Part shown: in pieces, positions 1 through 9,500 of the stretch | Numbering within the stretch: position 1 is the first letter of the stretch | Layout: each line of letters begins with the position of its first letter | Assembly (NCBI RefSeq): GCF_000003605.2 | Contig: NW_003148271.1 | Location: 208,373 to 230,607, forward strand | DNA length: 22,235 nt | Direction: 5' to 3' | Source: Saccoglossus kowalevskii | Taxonomy: Eukaryota; Hemichordata; Enteropneusta; Harrimaniidae | Notes under the pieces: model-generated | What the model was told of the DNA's origin: nothing | Seen by the model: the letters and a program-made list of their open reading frames with translations, nothing else | Databases searched by the model: none | Program-made: the position numbers and the translations under genes

Positions 1-28
1 TTTAACGAACGGTATTTCCCATTGCAGA

Positions 29-330
29 AACAATCCGTTATATTATTTCAATATTGCTCGCCCACCGCACAGACCATACATTATATTATATAAGTATTGC
101 CAACTGAACAAACGATTCACTATATTATATCAAATGTTTTCCATCCCATATATCAACTACATTACATTAATATAATTAATTCTTTCTTGTTATACTATAT
201 CAGGTGATGTCTACCGCTCAAAACATTCATTATTTTATTCCACATCGAACAGGGCACTCGTTATGTTATATTATATTGCCCCACCACACAAACCATCCGT
301 TATATTATCAAATATTATCACATCTCATTG
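29..330. repeat. Degenerate ~40-bp AT-rich tandem repeat (about 8 units)
   Basis: A motif of the type (C/A)ATCCGTTATATTATNTCAATATT recurs at about 31, 72, 111, 151, 186, 221, 252 and 291, so the spacing is close to 40 bp. The units share a short C/A-rich part (for example CCACCGCACAGACCAT near 62 and CCACCACACAAACCAT near 281) followed by TTATATTAT. Copies differ by substitutions and small indels, so this is an old minisatellite rather than a fresh array. The array starts at or before the window edge, so its full length is unknown. Confidence 0.6.
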
Positions 331-340
331 TTGATACGCA

Positions 341-470
341 TGCTGTGATTGGTTGGATATTACATGGTATATCACATAGATGACGTCACTGAAACTACGC
401 AAAGTTACTGCTCTGCTGTCCCGGCCGCTGTTGTATTCGGGGCAGCTTTCATGATTTCGAAGGAACTTTA
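341..470 (+). promoter_or_regulatory. Promoter-like patch: inverted CCAAT, full CRE, short GC-rich core
   Basis: Seen: GATTGGTTGG (347-356) is an inverted CCAAT box. TGACGTCA (381-388) is the full palindromic CRE bound by CREB/ATF factors in animals. CCCGGCCGC (420-428) is one of the most GC-rich stretches in this AT-rich window. These elements occur in the usual promoter order within 90 bp. No TATA box is seen at the expected place. The nearest sizeable plus-strand ORF begins at 551. It could equally be a chance cluster or part of a repeat; promoter activity is inferred. Confidence 0.3.
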
Positions 471-550
471 GCAACTCGAAACAGACAGCGTACGTAGCAA
501 AATATATATTAAGTAAGATACTCCGTTTTGATGTTTAGAATATTCTTTAA

Positions 551-880
551 ATGAAACAAATATGTACGGCGAAGCCATCAATGAATCACAATGCTGAAAG
601 AAAAATTGTCTGTGTATTTTGCAGTTTGTATATAGCCACGTATATATTGAATGTATATTTGTTTTTAGGGGATGAGGCAACGTACTGTATGGTTAGCGAG
701 ATTAAGGGTGGCAGTTTAGAATGCATGCCCGATGCCTCCAATATTCTGTTATGTGCCGTCTGCAGCACGTTACAAATAGGAATACAACTCCAACGTAATT
801 ATATGATTTATGTAGCTCATTTTATAAATAACGTGTTGACATTACCTAGTCATTGTCGAGTTATATTAGGTTATGTATGA
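551..880 (+). CDS. Unrecognised 109-residue ORF with hydrophobic N-terminal segment
   Basis: The product is not recognised. The ORF starts at ATG 551, about 160 bp downstream of the CCAAT/CRE patch. Residues 19-39 are hydrophobic (IVCVFCSLY...YLFL) after a basic stretch ending ERK at 16-18, which resembles a signal anchor. Residues 40-68 read G-DEATYC-x5-KGGSL-x4-DASN-x-LL, which loosely matches the EA-x3-C-x4-GG-x-L part of C-type lectin domains, but the Trp that usually precedes EA and the later WIG motif are absent. An acceptor-like TTTGTTTTTAG ends at 668, so residues from GDEATYC onward could instead be a separate exon. ORFs of this length with hydrophobic stretches arise by chance in AT-rich DNA, so the coding claim is weak. 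Confidence 0.2.
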   Translation: MKQICTAKPSMNHNAERKIVCVFCSLYIATYILNVYLFLGDEATYCMVSEIKGGSLECMPDASNILLCAVCSTLQIGIQLQRNYMIYVAHFINNVLTLPSHCRVILGYV

Positions 881-1116
881 TCGACTAACAATTATTTAAA
901 TTATCATACACAAAAATCATTCAGTTTTTAAGTTATATCAAATGATAATTTCAGACGATTCCACGGAGCTGTTATATTATATAGTGGATTGTTCACGCAA
1001 ATGGTAATTTATCACATTAAACATTAAATCGTGTATTGTCTACCATAAATAATTGCAGCACAGTATGTACTTAGTATGGTTTTCCCTGTTAGACTCCATT
1101 CGGCCACAGTAAGAAA
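881..1116. other. AT-rich spacer, nothing recognised
   Basis: No ORF, repeat array or motif stands out between the 551-880 ORF and the interspersed repeat. Confidence 0.5.
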
Positions 1117-1145
1117 ATGTTATGGAGTTATATTTCGATCTTCTT

Positions 1146-1187
1146 GCGTGCATGCGTGTGTCCGTGTGTCCGTGTGTCCGTGCGTCA
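1146..1187. repeat. GTGTGTCC microsatellite
   Basis: Three near-perfect copies of the octamer CGTGTGTC lie in a purine/pyrimidine-alternating block (GCGTGCATGCGTGTG then CCGTGTGTCCGTGTGTCC), with a degenerate copy CGTGCGTCAATGCGTC after it. It lies at the head of the interspersed repeat above. Alternating GT/GC steps may favour Z-DNA. Confidence 0.7.
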
Positions 1188-1670
1188 ATGCGTCTCCACC
1201 TGTATCTCGAACATGCCTGGTCTAATCAAATTCAAACTTCACAAATACGTTACATATCATGGGCGACATATTCATCAATCAAATATTCATTATTGTAACA
1301 ATTCATCTAAATCAAGCATTTTTACTATACCGGAGCCAGATCTCGTTCGTGTATGGGCCGATTTTGTTCAACTTGGTACAAACATTGGATTCTATTGGAC
1401 CTTGATGCACGCCATTTTGTTTTTTATATTAGATTCAAAATGGCCGACTGTTTTATTTTAGTGAATGCAGTTCGCTGATGATGTAACTACCAATATCATC
1501 AACTCAGCACTCTCCCATTTGTGGCTATTAATTGGATTAGTTATGTGCGTTTATGTGTCAATGGGTGTATTTTCAAATTGATGGGCATTCTTGTATTTTG
1601 CATGTTTGTTATGAAATTCGACCGTTATATTCTCTGATATAACTGATATTTTGTTAGTGTAATCACCTGT

Positions 1671-1726
1671 AGTGAAATGGTGTCATTATGTGGATACCCT
1701 TAAAGAATACGTGGACACCATCACTT
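1671..1726. repeat. Imperfect inverted repeat (hairpin)
   Basis: ATGGTGTC (1677-1684) is matched by its complement GACACCAT (1714-1721). The pairing extends outward through AGTGA (1671-1675) against TCACTT (1721-1726) with one bulged pair of A. The loop is about 29 bp. It may be part of the interspersed repeat; no function is implied. Confidence 0.5.
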
Positions 1727-1860
1727 AAAAATTCAAATTTAGTTCGTGAAAATTGGTTATAACTTTGTAATTTAATGTGAAATTAACCTTTCAAATACTA
1801 AATTCAAAATACCACCCACAGTTTTGTACTTTTTTTCACAAAATAGAAAAATACATAAAA

Positions 1861-3377
1861 AATGTTGCAAACAAATTTTGGCGGGAAAACTTAGTGTAAT
1901 CAAAGTTTTTTTACGAACTTCTCTGTTTTATTTCATTTGTATATTGAGAATGAGAATACATGAGTTACAAATCAAAATAAAAAAGGATATCCACACTAGT
2001 TTCAAGTAGTTCAAGTTTATGGGTGGAGTGAGTTTGTTTGCGGCTGTTGTAAATCGTCCATCGGCGTTGTTATCGATCCAATAATAGCTTTCTGCCACGT
2101 ATGGAAGTCGTCATACACAACGCACGTTTATATTTGCGTTAAAACAACGAGAGAAATGTTATGAAATATGATGGTTTTTAGAGGGCATAAACACAAAAGG
2201 TCAGGCAGGTCGCTAGTTTAAATAAAAATCAATACATGTAAATGTATTCATCAGAAGTCTTCAATTGTATAGGTCTTTTTCATTATCGATGCCAATTTAT
2301 TTCCATCGTTATTATCCGTGTCAATTTATCTGCAACGTCACGAGGAATGGGGGCGGTCGTTCTTTCATCGTTGTGGCAACGTACTGCATTAGTTCATTTC
2401 GCGCATTGGGGGGGGGGCATACAACTGTCCTAGCATATTTTGATATGCTAACATATTAACAGCTTGCTGATTTTATCAACAATCAACGTCACGGCCACTC
2501 GCCGGGCGCAGAAGGGCGATCTTAGCAGGATTACCAGACCACTATCTAAAGTACGTTGTAAGATGTCATTAACATACAGGGTTCATCCAAGGAGTTCACA
2601 ATGTACATAGACGCTCCGTTACAATAAAAAAAACACTTCACCGTGTTTAGTTAAAGAGCGTGTAAACAAATAGTGCATTTTACACGCGTTGTCTACATCG
2701 CTAAGGGACCCATATCGAACACGAGGCGGCGCAACGACCATCGCCCCTTGGAGATGTGAATGTTGTTTCAATCATGAACTCTCTGCAACCAGATATTCAA
2801 TCTGTCTAATAATTTATATACGATTTTGTTTTTCTACAACGCTGCAAACACCACTTATAACACGCAGAATTCACTTCACATTCTTTTGAGCTGATGCATT
2901 CCTAAATCCAAAGTCAAAAGCAATGTTAATAGTCAAGTGGAATACGACGCCACAAAACAGACCAGTCTTGTTTCAATTACGGTATCAATGACTTATCCGT
3001 TGGGGGTTCCCATAGTTTAATGAAAATTGACCGAGATCCATCTTTGAAACACTTGTGCTAACTAATCGCATAACCTTTCTCAATATATAACATGATCTAT
3101 GAAACGATTGACTTCATTATAACTATCACTTTAAAGATAAAAATCTGGTTTGTTTTATTTTGATATTAAAATCAAAGTCATACTGACTGTTATGATGAAC
3201 CGCCTCCAACCGAGGATATATCTCATATAGCAGGAGTCAGTAAACCTAATGGGAGTCTCTCCCGTACTAACGAGCGTGAGTCTTGAAGTCTTGGGGGTTA
3301 GCTGAGCGGAAAGCATGCTTAAGAAAAGGTTAGGGTATCAAACGGACAACTGTCTTATTTTGCATAAACTCATCGTA
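1861..3377. other. Intergenic, AT-rich, no gene recognised
   Basis: Short ORFs here (for example 2242-2433, 2265-2459 and 2689-2889) resemble no family and overlap in different frames. A G10 homopolymer sits at 2408-2417. The stretch 3294-3345 contains TTAGCTGAGCGG, which recalls a tRNA A-box, but no good B-box follows. Nothing else stands out. Confidence 0.5.
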
Positions 3378-3398
3378 TGACGTCACATATATATAAAG
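3378..3398 (+). promoter_or_regulatory. CRE palindrome immediately upstream of a TATA-like box
   Basis: TGACGTCA at 3378-3385 is followed by TATATATAAAG at 3388-3398. A CRE next to a TATA box is a compact core-promoter arrangement in animals. A start near 3420-3430 would be expected, but no convincing ORF follows. TATA-like strings are common in DNA this rich in A+T, so only the CRE is informative. Confidence 0.25.
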
Positions 3399-3770
3399 TA
3401 ATTGTAAAGTATATTACATGTGATATTTATTAAATATGAACATTAAGTGAGCAAATATAATTTTCGACATGACAGGATGCAACACTATGCAGATATAGCC
3501 TTGACTATTCATCCTTGACATCGTTTGTAAATAATTGGAAAAAAAATGGACCTAAAGATTTAGTTCATGGCATCAAGATGCGTCCTTCTAAGCTTTCTTT
3601 TTATTGACCCCCTTACTTGATACTCTTTCTGTGGTGCGCAAACCTTTCGGAAATACCTCGCGGCGAAGTAAGTAAGTAAAAGATTTGACAATTCGTGATT
3701 TCGGAGCAAAAAACAGTATCAATATTTAGCTCTATTTCTTATATATTTATATAAATTTGGCGACGTTCAC

Positions 3771-3818
3771 AGATCTAGATTTCAAACATGAGCATCAAAT
3801 TGCTCATAACATAGATCT
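3771..3818. repeat. Nested palindrome
   Basis: The inner hairpin is ATGAGCA (3788-3794) with TGCTCAT (3801-3807) and a 6-base loop. The outer arms are AGATCTA (3771-3777) and TAGATCT (3812-3818). All four arms are perfect. The two stems are separated by unpaired bases on both sides, giving a two-storey hairpin or two concentric dyads. No neighbouring gene explains it. Confidence 0.55.
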
Positions 3819-3902
3819 ATAAAAAAAAATGTAATTTTAACTAGGACAAGACTGCTAGCGTATGAAACCACATTTTTCTGATTTGAGTTTCGCAACGCCC
3901 AC

Positions 3903-3932
3903 GACGTCTAAAAATTCGAGGACGTCTAAAAA
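3903..3932. repeat. Spaced direct repeat of GACGTCTAAAAA
   Basis: The identical 12-mer GACGTCTAAAAA occurs at 3903-3914 and 3921-3932, with an 18-bp repeat period. Each copy begins with the palindrome GACGTC. The minus-strand ORF across 3841-4041 covers the repeat but resembles nothing known. Confidence 0.55.
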
Positions 3933-4470
3933 GTCTGCCTACCTGACGAACCACTGATACACAGTGTAAGTATGCACTCAGACAGGTATATACGAGTGCA
4001 AATCTTACTTCACTTAAGATGTTTTGCTCTATTTTTGACATGATAATTTTGAAAGGAATAAAACAGCGTGGCTGCGCGATTATTGTTACTTCGACCTGGT
4101 CACGTTAACACGGTTATCTCCAGTGAGACTGGTACAAGCGTAGATAAAAGTTACATCAAATGTCAAGAGCTCCGCCATTTGCATCAACTGTTTACCCTAT
4201 ATTGCTGCACAAGATCACGTGTTACGAAATAGGTGCGGATAATAGATATAAGCAATACATATCTATATTTATTTAACTGTCTTATGACTTTGGCTGTCAT
4301 CTTTTCTTTAGTAAAAACAGCAAAAATGCTAATAACTCTTTTCTATAGAAGGGCTGGCCCCATTGACTATATATCATGTGTAACACCTTTAAAGTTTCTG
4401 AAACGAAAAACCGATATGTCACGTGATTAGGCGGACTTTTTGGATTGAAATTAAACAGGAAGTGGCTGTG
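3933..4470. other. Intergenic, nothing recognised
   Basis: Small overlapping ORFs on both strands (for example 4233-4430 and 4297-4500) are shadows of one another in AT-rich sequence and show no domain signature. Confidence 0.5.
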
Positions 4471-4490
4471 TGACCTTTTTCTAAAGGTCA
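4471..4490. promoter_or_regulatory. Perfect palindrome with everted AGGTCA half-sites (ER8)
   Basis: TGACCTTTTTCTAAAGGTCA has perfect 8-bp arms (TGACCTTT and AAAGGTCA) around TTCT. AGGTCA is the canonical nuclear-receptor half-site; here two copies point outward with 8 bases between them (TGACCT-N8-AGGTCA), an everted repeat ER8. The right half continues as AAAGGTCAAGG. Receptor binding is inference. As DNA structure it is also a short hairpin with a 4-base loop. Confidence 0.4.
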
Positions 4491-4944
4491 AGGCGATCAC
4501 GGAGTCAAGGAGAACTGTATGAACTTACTATCATAGTAATATTGACATATAATCTACCGCGTTCATTCTGCTGTAAACCTTGAACTTGACAATACCATTG
4601 ATGAACATTTCAACATAATTATTAAAGAAATTGACGTCTGTGTTAATGTGTTTCTGCGGATAATCAATATAACTTATTATCTCGTTAAATTTTGATTCCT
4701 TTGCATTTATATTTTGGCACCATAATGTTGGTGTGTTTATATCTATCCGGATTTTCGACATCGTCGCGAGTCTAACACGGTTGCAACGTATAATAGCCAT
4801 AGTGCTATTCGAAAACAAAAGTTTCACAGACAATATAGCAAAACTGGTAATCGTCTACGCTCTGTATATCAGAATATGTAGATATTCATTTGATGCTTCA
4901 CAGAGTTTGTCGTAACTACGGGAAACGTATATCGGTTTGTAACA
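4491..4944. other. Intergenic, nothing recognised
   Basis: A 100-codon ORF runs on the minus strand (4531-4833). Its translation (I/N/M-rich, no conserved motif) resembles no family, and it overlaps a plus-strand ORF. It is not supported as a gene. Confidence 0.45.
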
Positions 4945-4962
4945 TTGGCTGTAATTAGGTCA

Positions 4963-5270
4963 ATATATCCAACTTATAACACTAGTCTAATTGCAAATTC
5001 TCAAAGCGAATGCGGCAGGAGTGGGCCAGCCAATCAACGATTTGATGCCTGCTTTGAACAGTTAGATGTTAAGTTGGACAAAAACATTGGTCTGTGTGTG
5101 TTGAGCTTCAGAAAGTCATCATCGGACTTTAAAACGCAAACCAACAATTCAGTGAATGTGGGCGAGAGGAAGATTCGTGGCAAGAACTCAAAAATACGGT
5201 ACGTGAGTTCTTGAATAATAAACTTGAAAGGGAACGGTTTGTAATTGCAGTCAGTATCCAATTGTAATTT
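4963..5270 (+). pseudogene. Exon-like unit, copy A (unrecognised family)
   Basis: This segment aligns with 5864-5960 plus 6280-6580 (copy B). A candidate exon runs 5019-5198 (180 bp), between an acceptor-like GCGGCAG ending at 5018 and a donor-like GTACGTGAG at 5199. On the plus strand the whole interval is open and reads with the motif CFEQLDVK then KNIGLCVLSF; copy B has CFEQLEIK then KNIGLICTWL. The minus strand is also open here and conserved against B (RPMFLSNL-x-SNCSKQ), so the coding strand is uncertain. The 18-mer AATATATCCAACTTATAA just upstream (about 4964-4981) is repeated before the 20.5-kb exon. The family is not recognised and it may be a decayed repeat rather than a gene fragment. 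Confidence 0.4.
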
Positions 5271-5289
5271 GTGGAGACACATGTTCTAC

Positions 5290-5850
5290 AGTCGGGTAAG
5301 GAACTCAAAGTCACCGTCTTTGATTTTGCTGATCATTTCACAGTTCGTGCTATAAAGATGGACAACTTTTGTGTTTTCTTTGCCAAGCTGAGAATAGGTA
5401 AAAAAGCGTTATTTCGATATGATGGATATAAGATAATTTAATAGTTACGATGAAATAACAAATTATATTAAACTAGTCAATGACAAAATATATCAATAGG
5501 ACCAAGCCAAGGCCAGCGTACTCAAATGACTTAGTAATGTGAATACAAATAGCCGACACAAATTTCAATGCTCACCTTGGAGCACATACATACAAATGTC
5601 ATTTGATTTGTAATTTGTATTGTTAATGGGAGTAGTCCGAATCAGAGAAAAATGTGTGTTTGAGTTATTTGTAACAGCTTGTCTGGAACCACGTTTACTG
5701 AATATATAAATTATGTCATAGCTGGACTTCAATCACCTGAGACATTATTATTTTATACAAATCATGTTACAATAATGTCGTATAAATAATGATTCTAAAC
5801 GTGTGATGTAATTGTATGAGTTGCATGTTATACTCCAATTGTGATCTGTT
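5290..5850. other. Spacer between copies A and B, nothing recognised
   Basis: AT-rich sequence with no ORF, array or inverted repeat that stands out. Confidence 0.5.
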
Positions 5851-5863
5851 TAGGTTGATACAG

Positions 5864-5967
5864 CAAAAGTGGACAGTCAGTAAACGAATCGATGACTGTT
5901 TTGAGCAGTTAGAAATTAAATCCGTCAAAAACATTGGTCTAATTTGTACCTGGCTTCAGAATGTCGC
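5864..5967 (+). pseudogene. Exon-like unit, copy B, 5' part (interrupted by LTR)
   Basis: It follows an acceptor-like GATACAG ending at 5863. It aligns base for base with copy A: AACGAATCGATGACTG against AACGATTTGATGCCTG, and GTCAAAAACATTGGTCT against GGACAAAAACATTGGTCT. The shared frame reads R-x-D-x-CFEQL-x2-K-x2-KNIGL in both copies. The alignment stops at GGCTTCAGAAT (about 5952-5962) and resumes near 6258 after the LTR-like insert. B is therefore disrupted and cannot be translated through. Confidence 0.4.
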
Positions 5968-6256
5968 TGTTGGAAATCAAAATCATCGAGCTTGGTGACA
6001 ATTTCGGATACTACCTTTAGCATCTTACCCAATCACAATTATGTAACCAATCAAATATGACCGGATGTAACAAAGTATCCAATCATAACGCATCTTATTA
6101 GGCCAATTGTAACAGATACTCTTTCCACTCGAGTTCAGAATGTATATAAGTCGATCATTGTCATGACTGTATTAGTGTTTCAATAAATCTGTTCAACTGT
6201 CAATAAGGTGTCTTCGCTTCTGTGTCCTGTCATTATCCGAAGATACTTACTTCACA
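5968..6256 (+). mobile_element. Probable solo LTR of an LTR retrotransposon
   Basis: Seen: the segment starts TGTTGG and ends CTTCACA (TG...CA). It has four CCAAT boxes (6029-6033, 6047-6051, 6079-6083, 6103-6107), a TATA box TATATAAG (6143-6150) and a poly(A) signal AATAAA (6182-6187). That order fits U3-R-U5. GTCGC (5963-5967) and GTCAT (6257-6261) would be a decayed 5-bp target-site duplication; copy A, which lacks the insert, has GTCAT at the matching point. No internal region, primer-binding site or polymerase follows, so it is read as solo. The left edge is the least certain point, since part of 5970-6000 also resembles the 20-kb exon; the LTR could begin nearer 5996. Confidence 0.55.
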
Positions 6257-6590
6257 GTCATTATGGTCATTAAGGAAATTCAAAACATAAACCAACAATT
6301 CATTTAATGCCTGCCGAAATCGAAGAACTGTTTATGATGATTGAGACAACCAAATACGATTATGAACGCTAAGAAGGCCAGTTTAGACACATTAAATTAG
6401 ATATTTTGTGGCTGACACAAAGTACTAATGGAAATAGTCGTAGTATGAACCTGAATATATGGTAAGTGAGTTTTGTGCATAATGAACTTGTTGACAATGT
6501 CGACAAAATGAGTTTAAAATTGAAAGAGCACACCGCTCACCATCGAAATACAGTCAGTGTCCGATTTTAACTTGGACTATATACTTTATA
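6257..6590 (+). pseudogene. Exon-like unit, copy B, 3' part
   Basis: AAACCAACAATTCA (about 6289-6303) matches copy A near 5140-5152, after a region related to A's GTCATCATCGGACTTTAAAAC. A donor-like GGTAAGTGAG lies at about 6461-6470, equivalent to A's GGTACGTGAG, followed by related downstream sequence (ATAATGAACTTG against ATAATAAACTTG, and ACAGTCAGTGTCCGAT against GCAGTCAGTATCCAAT). B is about 100 bp longer than A before the donor and carries stops there, so this part is non-coding in its present state. Confidence 0.35.
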
Positions 6591-9500
6591 TTTTGTAGAC
6601 TTATTCGCATCATGATACACTGTCTGGTCCACTCACCGCCTAGCTCTTCATTTTTATCTCTTTGAGAAATCAGGAGCGGGCAATAAACTAAATAAATAAA
6701 ATATTTGTTGTCACTTGGTGAGTTATTTATATTTAGTATACCACCCGCAAGAAAAGAAATTTGTATCAGTGGAGTACAAACAGTGCATCCATAAAATTAC
6801 GTATTTCGAAATGTTTGTTTAATGCAACAAAGCTAGTAGTAATTTGCGTCAGCTGAACTCCTTGCTGTAAACGTATAAGCAATAAGCTAGCACTCTTTGT
6901 TGCACCTTTTTTACTATTCACTATTCACGCGTTGTTTGTACTTAAAATTCGGTGGCCTAAATATTCTTATTAATTGCCATATGTATTTTTTATATCGACA
7001 AGCAGCCAACATTAATTTCAACAATAAAAAAAACAAGGTAAATGAATTTACGGGACGTACAACAAAACTAATACAAATTTCTTCCACATGTTAATTTCCT
7101 GAGTAACATGTTTGTCTGAAGTGAAACATAAACGTGCTGTCATATTTAGAAAGTATTCTACTTTGCTGTTGGATTGATTTGCAGTCTTCTTGTTAGTTAG
7201 GTGACAATAGAAATTATTCACAAACAAAGCCGAGACTAGTGAGCTAACCTTAGATAACTCACTTTTTTGCCACGGCATTGTTCAATGTGTTTTACGTTTA
7301 TCTTCACCTTACTTACATACGTTTTGATTGGCTGAACCTGATCACATGATTGTTGCTGTATAATTCGCCGTCAGATATACTACTAGTACTTAGAAATACA
7401 GCATTCCGCATATTGTCTTTGTCCTTACCCCTGTATGAGATGACTCTTACTCATTTCAATGCTCGTAAATGAAATGTGTTTTTATTTATAAATTTGCATT
7501 TTTTCCAGAGGCTGTTGATAGTTTGTTTGCGTTGTGTTTTTATTTACTTATTTTATAAGCTCACTAAGCAATATGCGCTACCTGTCATTGTTCACGACTT
7601 CTTAAAAATACTGAACCAATAGCACCTAGTCACGCCAGTCGTGGCTTAGATTGACAATGGATGTACTAAGAATGTACTTGTTAGCACATCCATTGATTGA
7701 CGATTATAAGCACTTTCTGGCAGAGATTAGATATACATGATATAAAGTCATTTCAATCTTATATGTAGGATTGCTCAGGGGCAAATCACCTGGGCTATTC
7801 ATTGCGGGAAATGAACAAACCAGTCCAAACAGTAATCTCATTGTACTTGCTGAATTTAATAAAATAAACGCACTGAATGTGTAGTTTGCTCTCAATAGCT
7901 TTACAAGATTGATTCATTTGAAAAATTAGAAAAGCAATATAAAACAGTTTGCTTAGCAAATGATAATTAACTAAATTTGCTAAACTCATTTTTAGGGATG
8001 TACTTTACGTCTTTTCGTATATGTCTGCTTCCAGTGGTCATGGCGTGATAGGGTTGGAGTCAGCTACTCAATTTTCACTTTTATGTAACTAATCTTTAAA
8101 AACCACATGGTCAAGATCAAATGATGATTATATAATTAGTTGACTGAGTAATTACATGATTCTTTTGATTTGTGTTAATTTATAAAATGACAGTATATAT
8201 TAATGATATTTTAAATACTTATTAAATGTTTAAGATATAACTATGTTATTAGGTTCTATCACCAAAAATATTGTTAGCTTTATTTTTCGTTTTGATTTTT
8301 TCAGTACAATACTGATTCAGTTGAAAACTGTGTATAGCTGGCGATTAATGTTGAATGCACTTGAACTCATTTGCGTACTTTATTTAGTTCAAGGTGCTTT
8401 CCATTCTGTGTTTAATAGTTTCCACGTGTTGAACAAGCATCTGGTATATCGCGTACATGTGTCTGTTTATTGCAATACACGAACAAATCGGCTTAATTGT
8501 TAGAACCAAACTCATCCTAATTTTTCAACAAGTTGTGCATGCATGACCACCCGCCTGAGTTTGTAGGTTACATGTACAAACAATCGGAACTGTTTTTGTG
8601 TGTAGCACAAACTGTCTTTTGCCAGACATGATGTATATTCGTTCACACTGTTGTTATGAGTCTTTTTAACCTAGATTCGTATGTTATATTTACACACATG
8701 TGCCCAGCTATTATTACACCATTCCTCTTTGTCCACATTCAGCCACATCACATGTAAGCATCATGTTGTATAATGTACTTGTGTTTTTTGTTCATGGTCT
8801 TGTATATTTCCATATACGACTCATGTTAAATGATCTATGATTGGACATGTCATTTCTACTTTTCAAATAATAAATATTGTGAATTATAAAAATCGTTATT
8901 ATGATTTGTTCATGGCACAATTAATATTTCACCATTTTAGCTTTCATTGATAATACACATGAATAAATAATTTCACGATAAATATTTGAAAATATTTACT
9001 AAATATAACTGAATCAATAAAATATTCCTGCCAAAAAACTAATCTAAGCATACAGTGTATGTGACAAAAATTATCAAATATATATGTTCTTCCGTACTAG
9101 GATATCAGTTATAAGATTTGTGTAACAAACTATCTGGGTTAGAAATCTAGGTTAAAACATTCGCTGATAATGCGTGACAAGCATAACTTACAACTACATA
9201 TGAGTTTTTCACCATTTGTAACCGAAAGGAATATTGAGTTAACCATAGAAACCAATATTAAATTGCTCAGAAATCACTATGCACGTTTTAACTGCACAGT
9301 TAGGCGCTAGAAAACATTAGTAGTGTTTTTTTGTTTTGTTTCGCAATCAGAACCGCTTATAAAACAATTGTACATTGGGTTTACAAACGGAAATGTCCAT
9401 CAACCGGAAATATTGAATATATTCATCATCAAACAGGATTACCTATATATGTGTATGTTATTACATCAACAATTTATTTGCGACAGAGTCATATCAATTC

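Larger units (their letters stand above)
1117..1860. mobile_element. Interspersed-repeat-like segment (unclassified)
   Basis: The segment opens with a GTGTGTCC array (1146-1187). It continues with text such as CCAGATCTCGTTCGTGTATG (1335 on), AACTTGGTACAAACATTGG (about 1370 on), GACCTTGATGCACGCCATTT (about 1400 on) and ATTCAAAATGGCCGAC (about 1433-1448). Phrases of this kind recur in abundant unclassified repeats of marine invertebrate genomes; that is general recollection, not a search result. No transposase or reverse transcriptase is visible and no terminal repeats were found, so the boundaries are approximate. The 114-codon ORF across 1117-1461 translates the low-complexity array (CVCPCVRVSVRQC) and is not taken as a gene. 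Confidence 0.4.

Noticed and set aside
1117-1461. 114-codon plus-strand ORF
   Set aside because: Its Cys/Val-rich start is a translation of the GTGTGTCC array, and the rest runs through an interspersed repeat.
2408-2417. G10 run as a possible G-quadruplex
   Set aside because: A single homopolymer run without further G-tracts nearby does not make an intramolecular quadruplex motif.
3294-3345. tRNA A-box-like TTAGCTGAGCGG
   Set aside because: No matching B-box at the right distance and no cloverleaf could be drawn.
4531-4833. 100-codon minus-strand ORF
   Set aside because: No motif, no splice or promoter support, and an overlapping ORF on the other strand.
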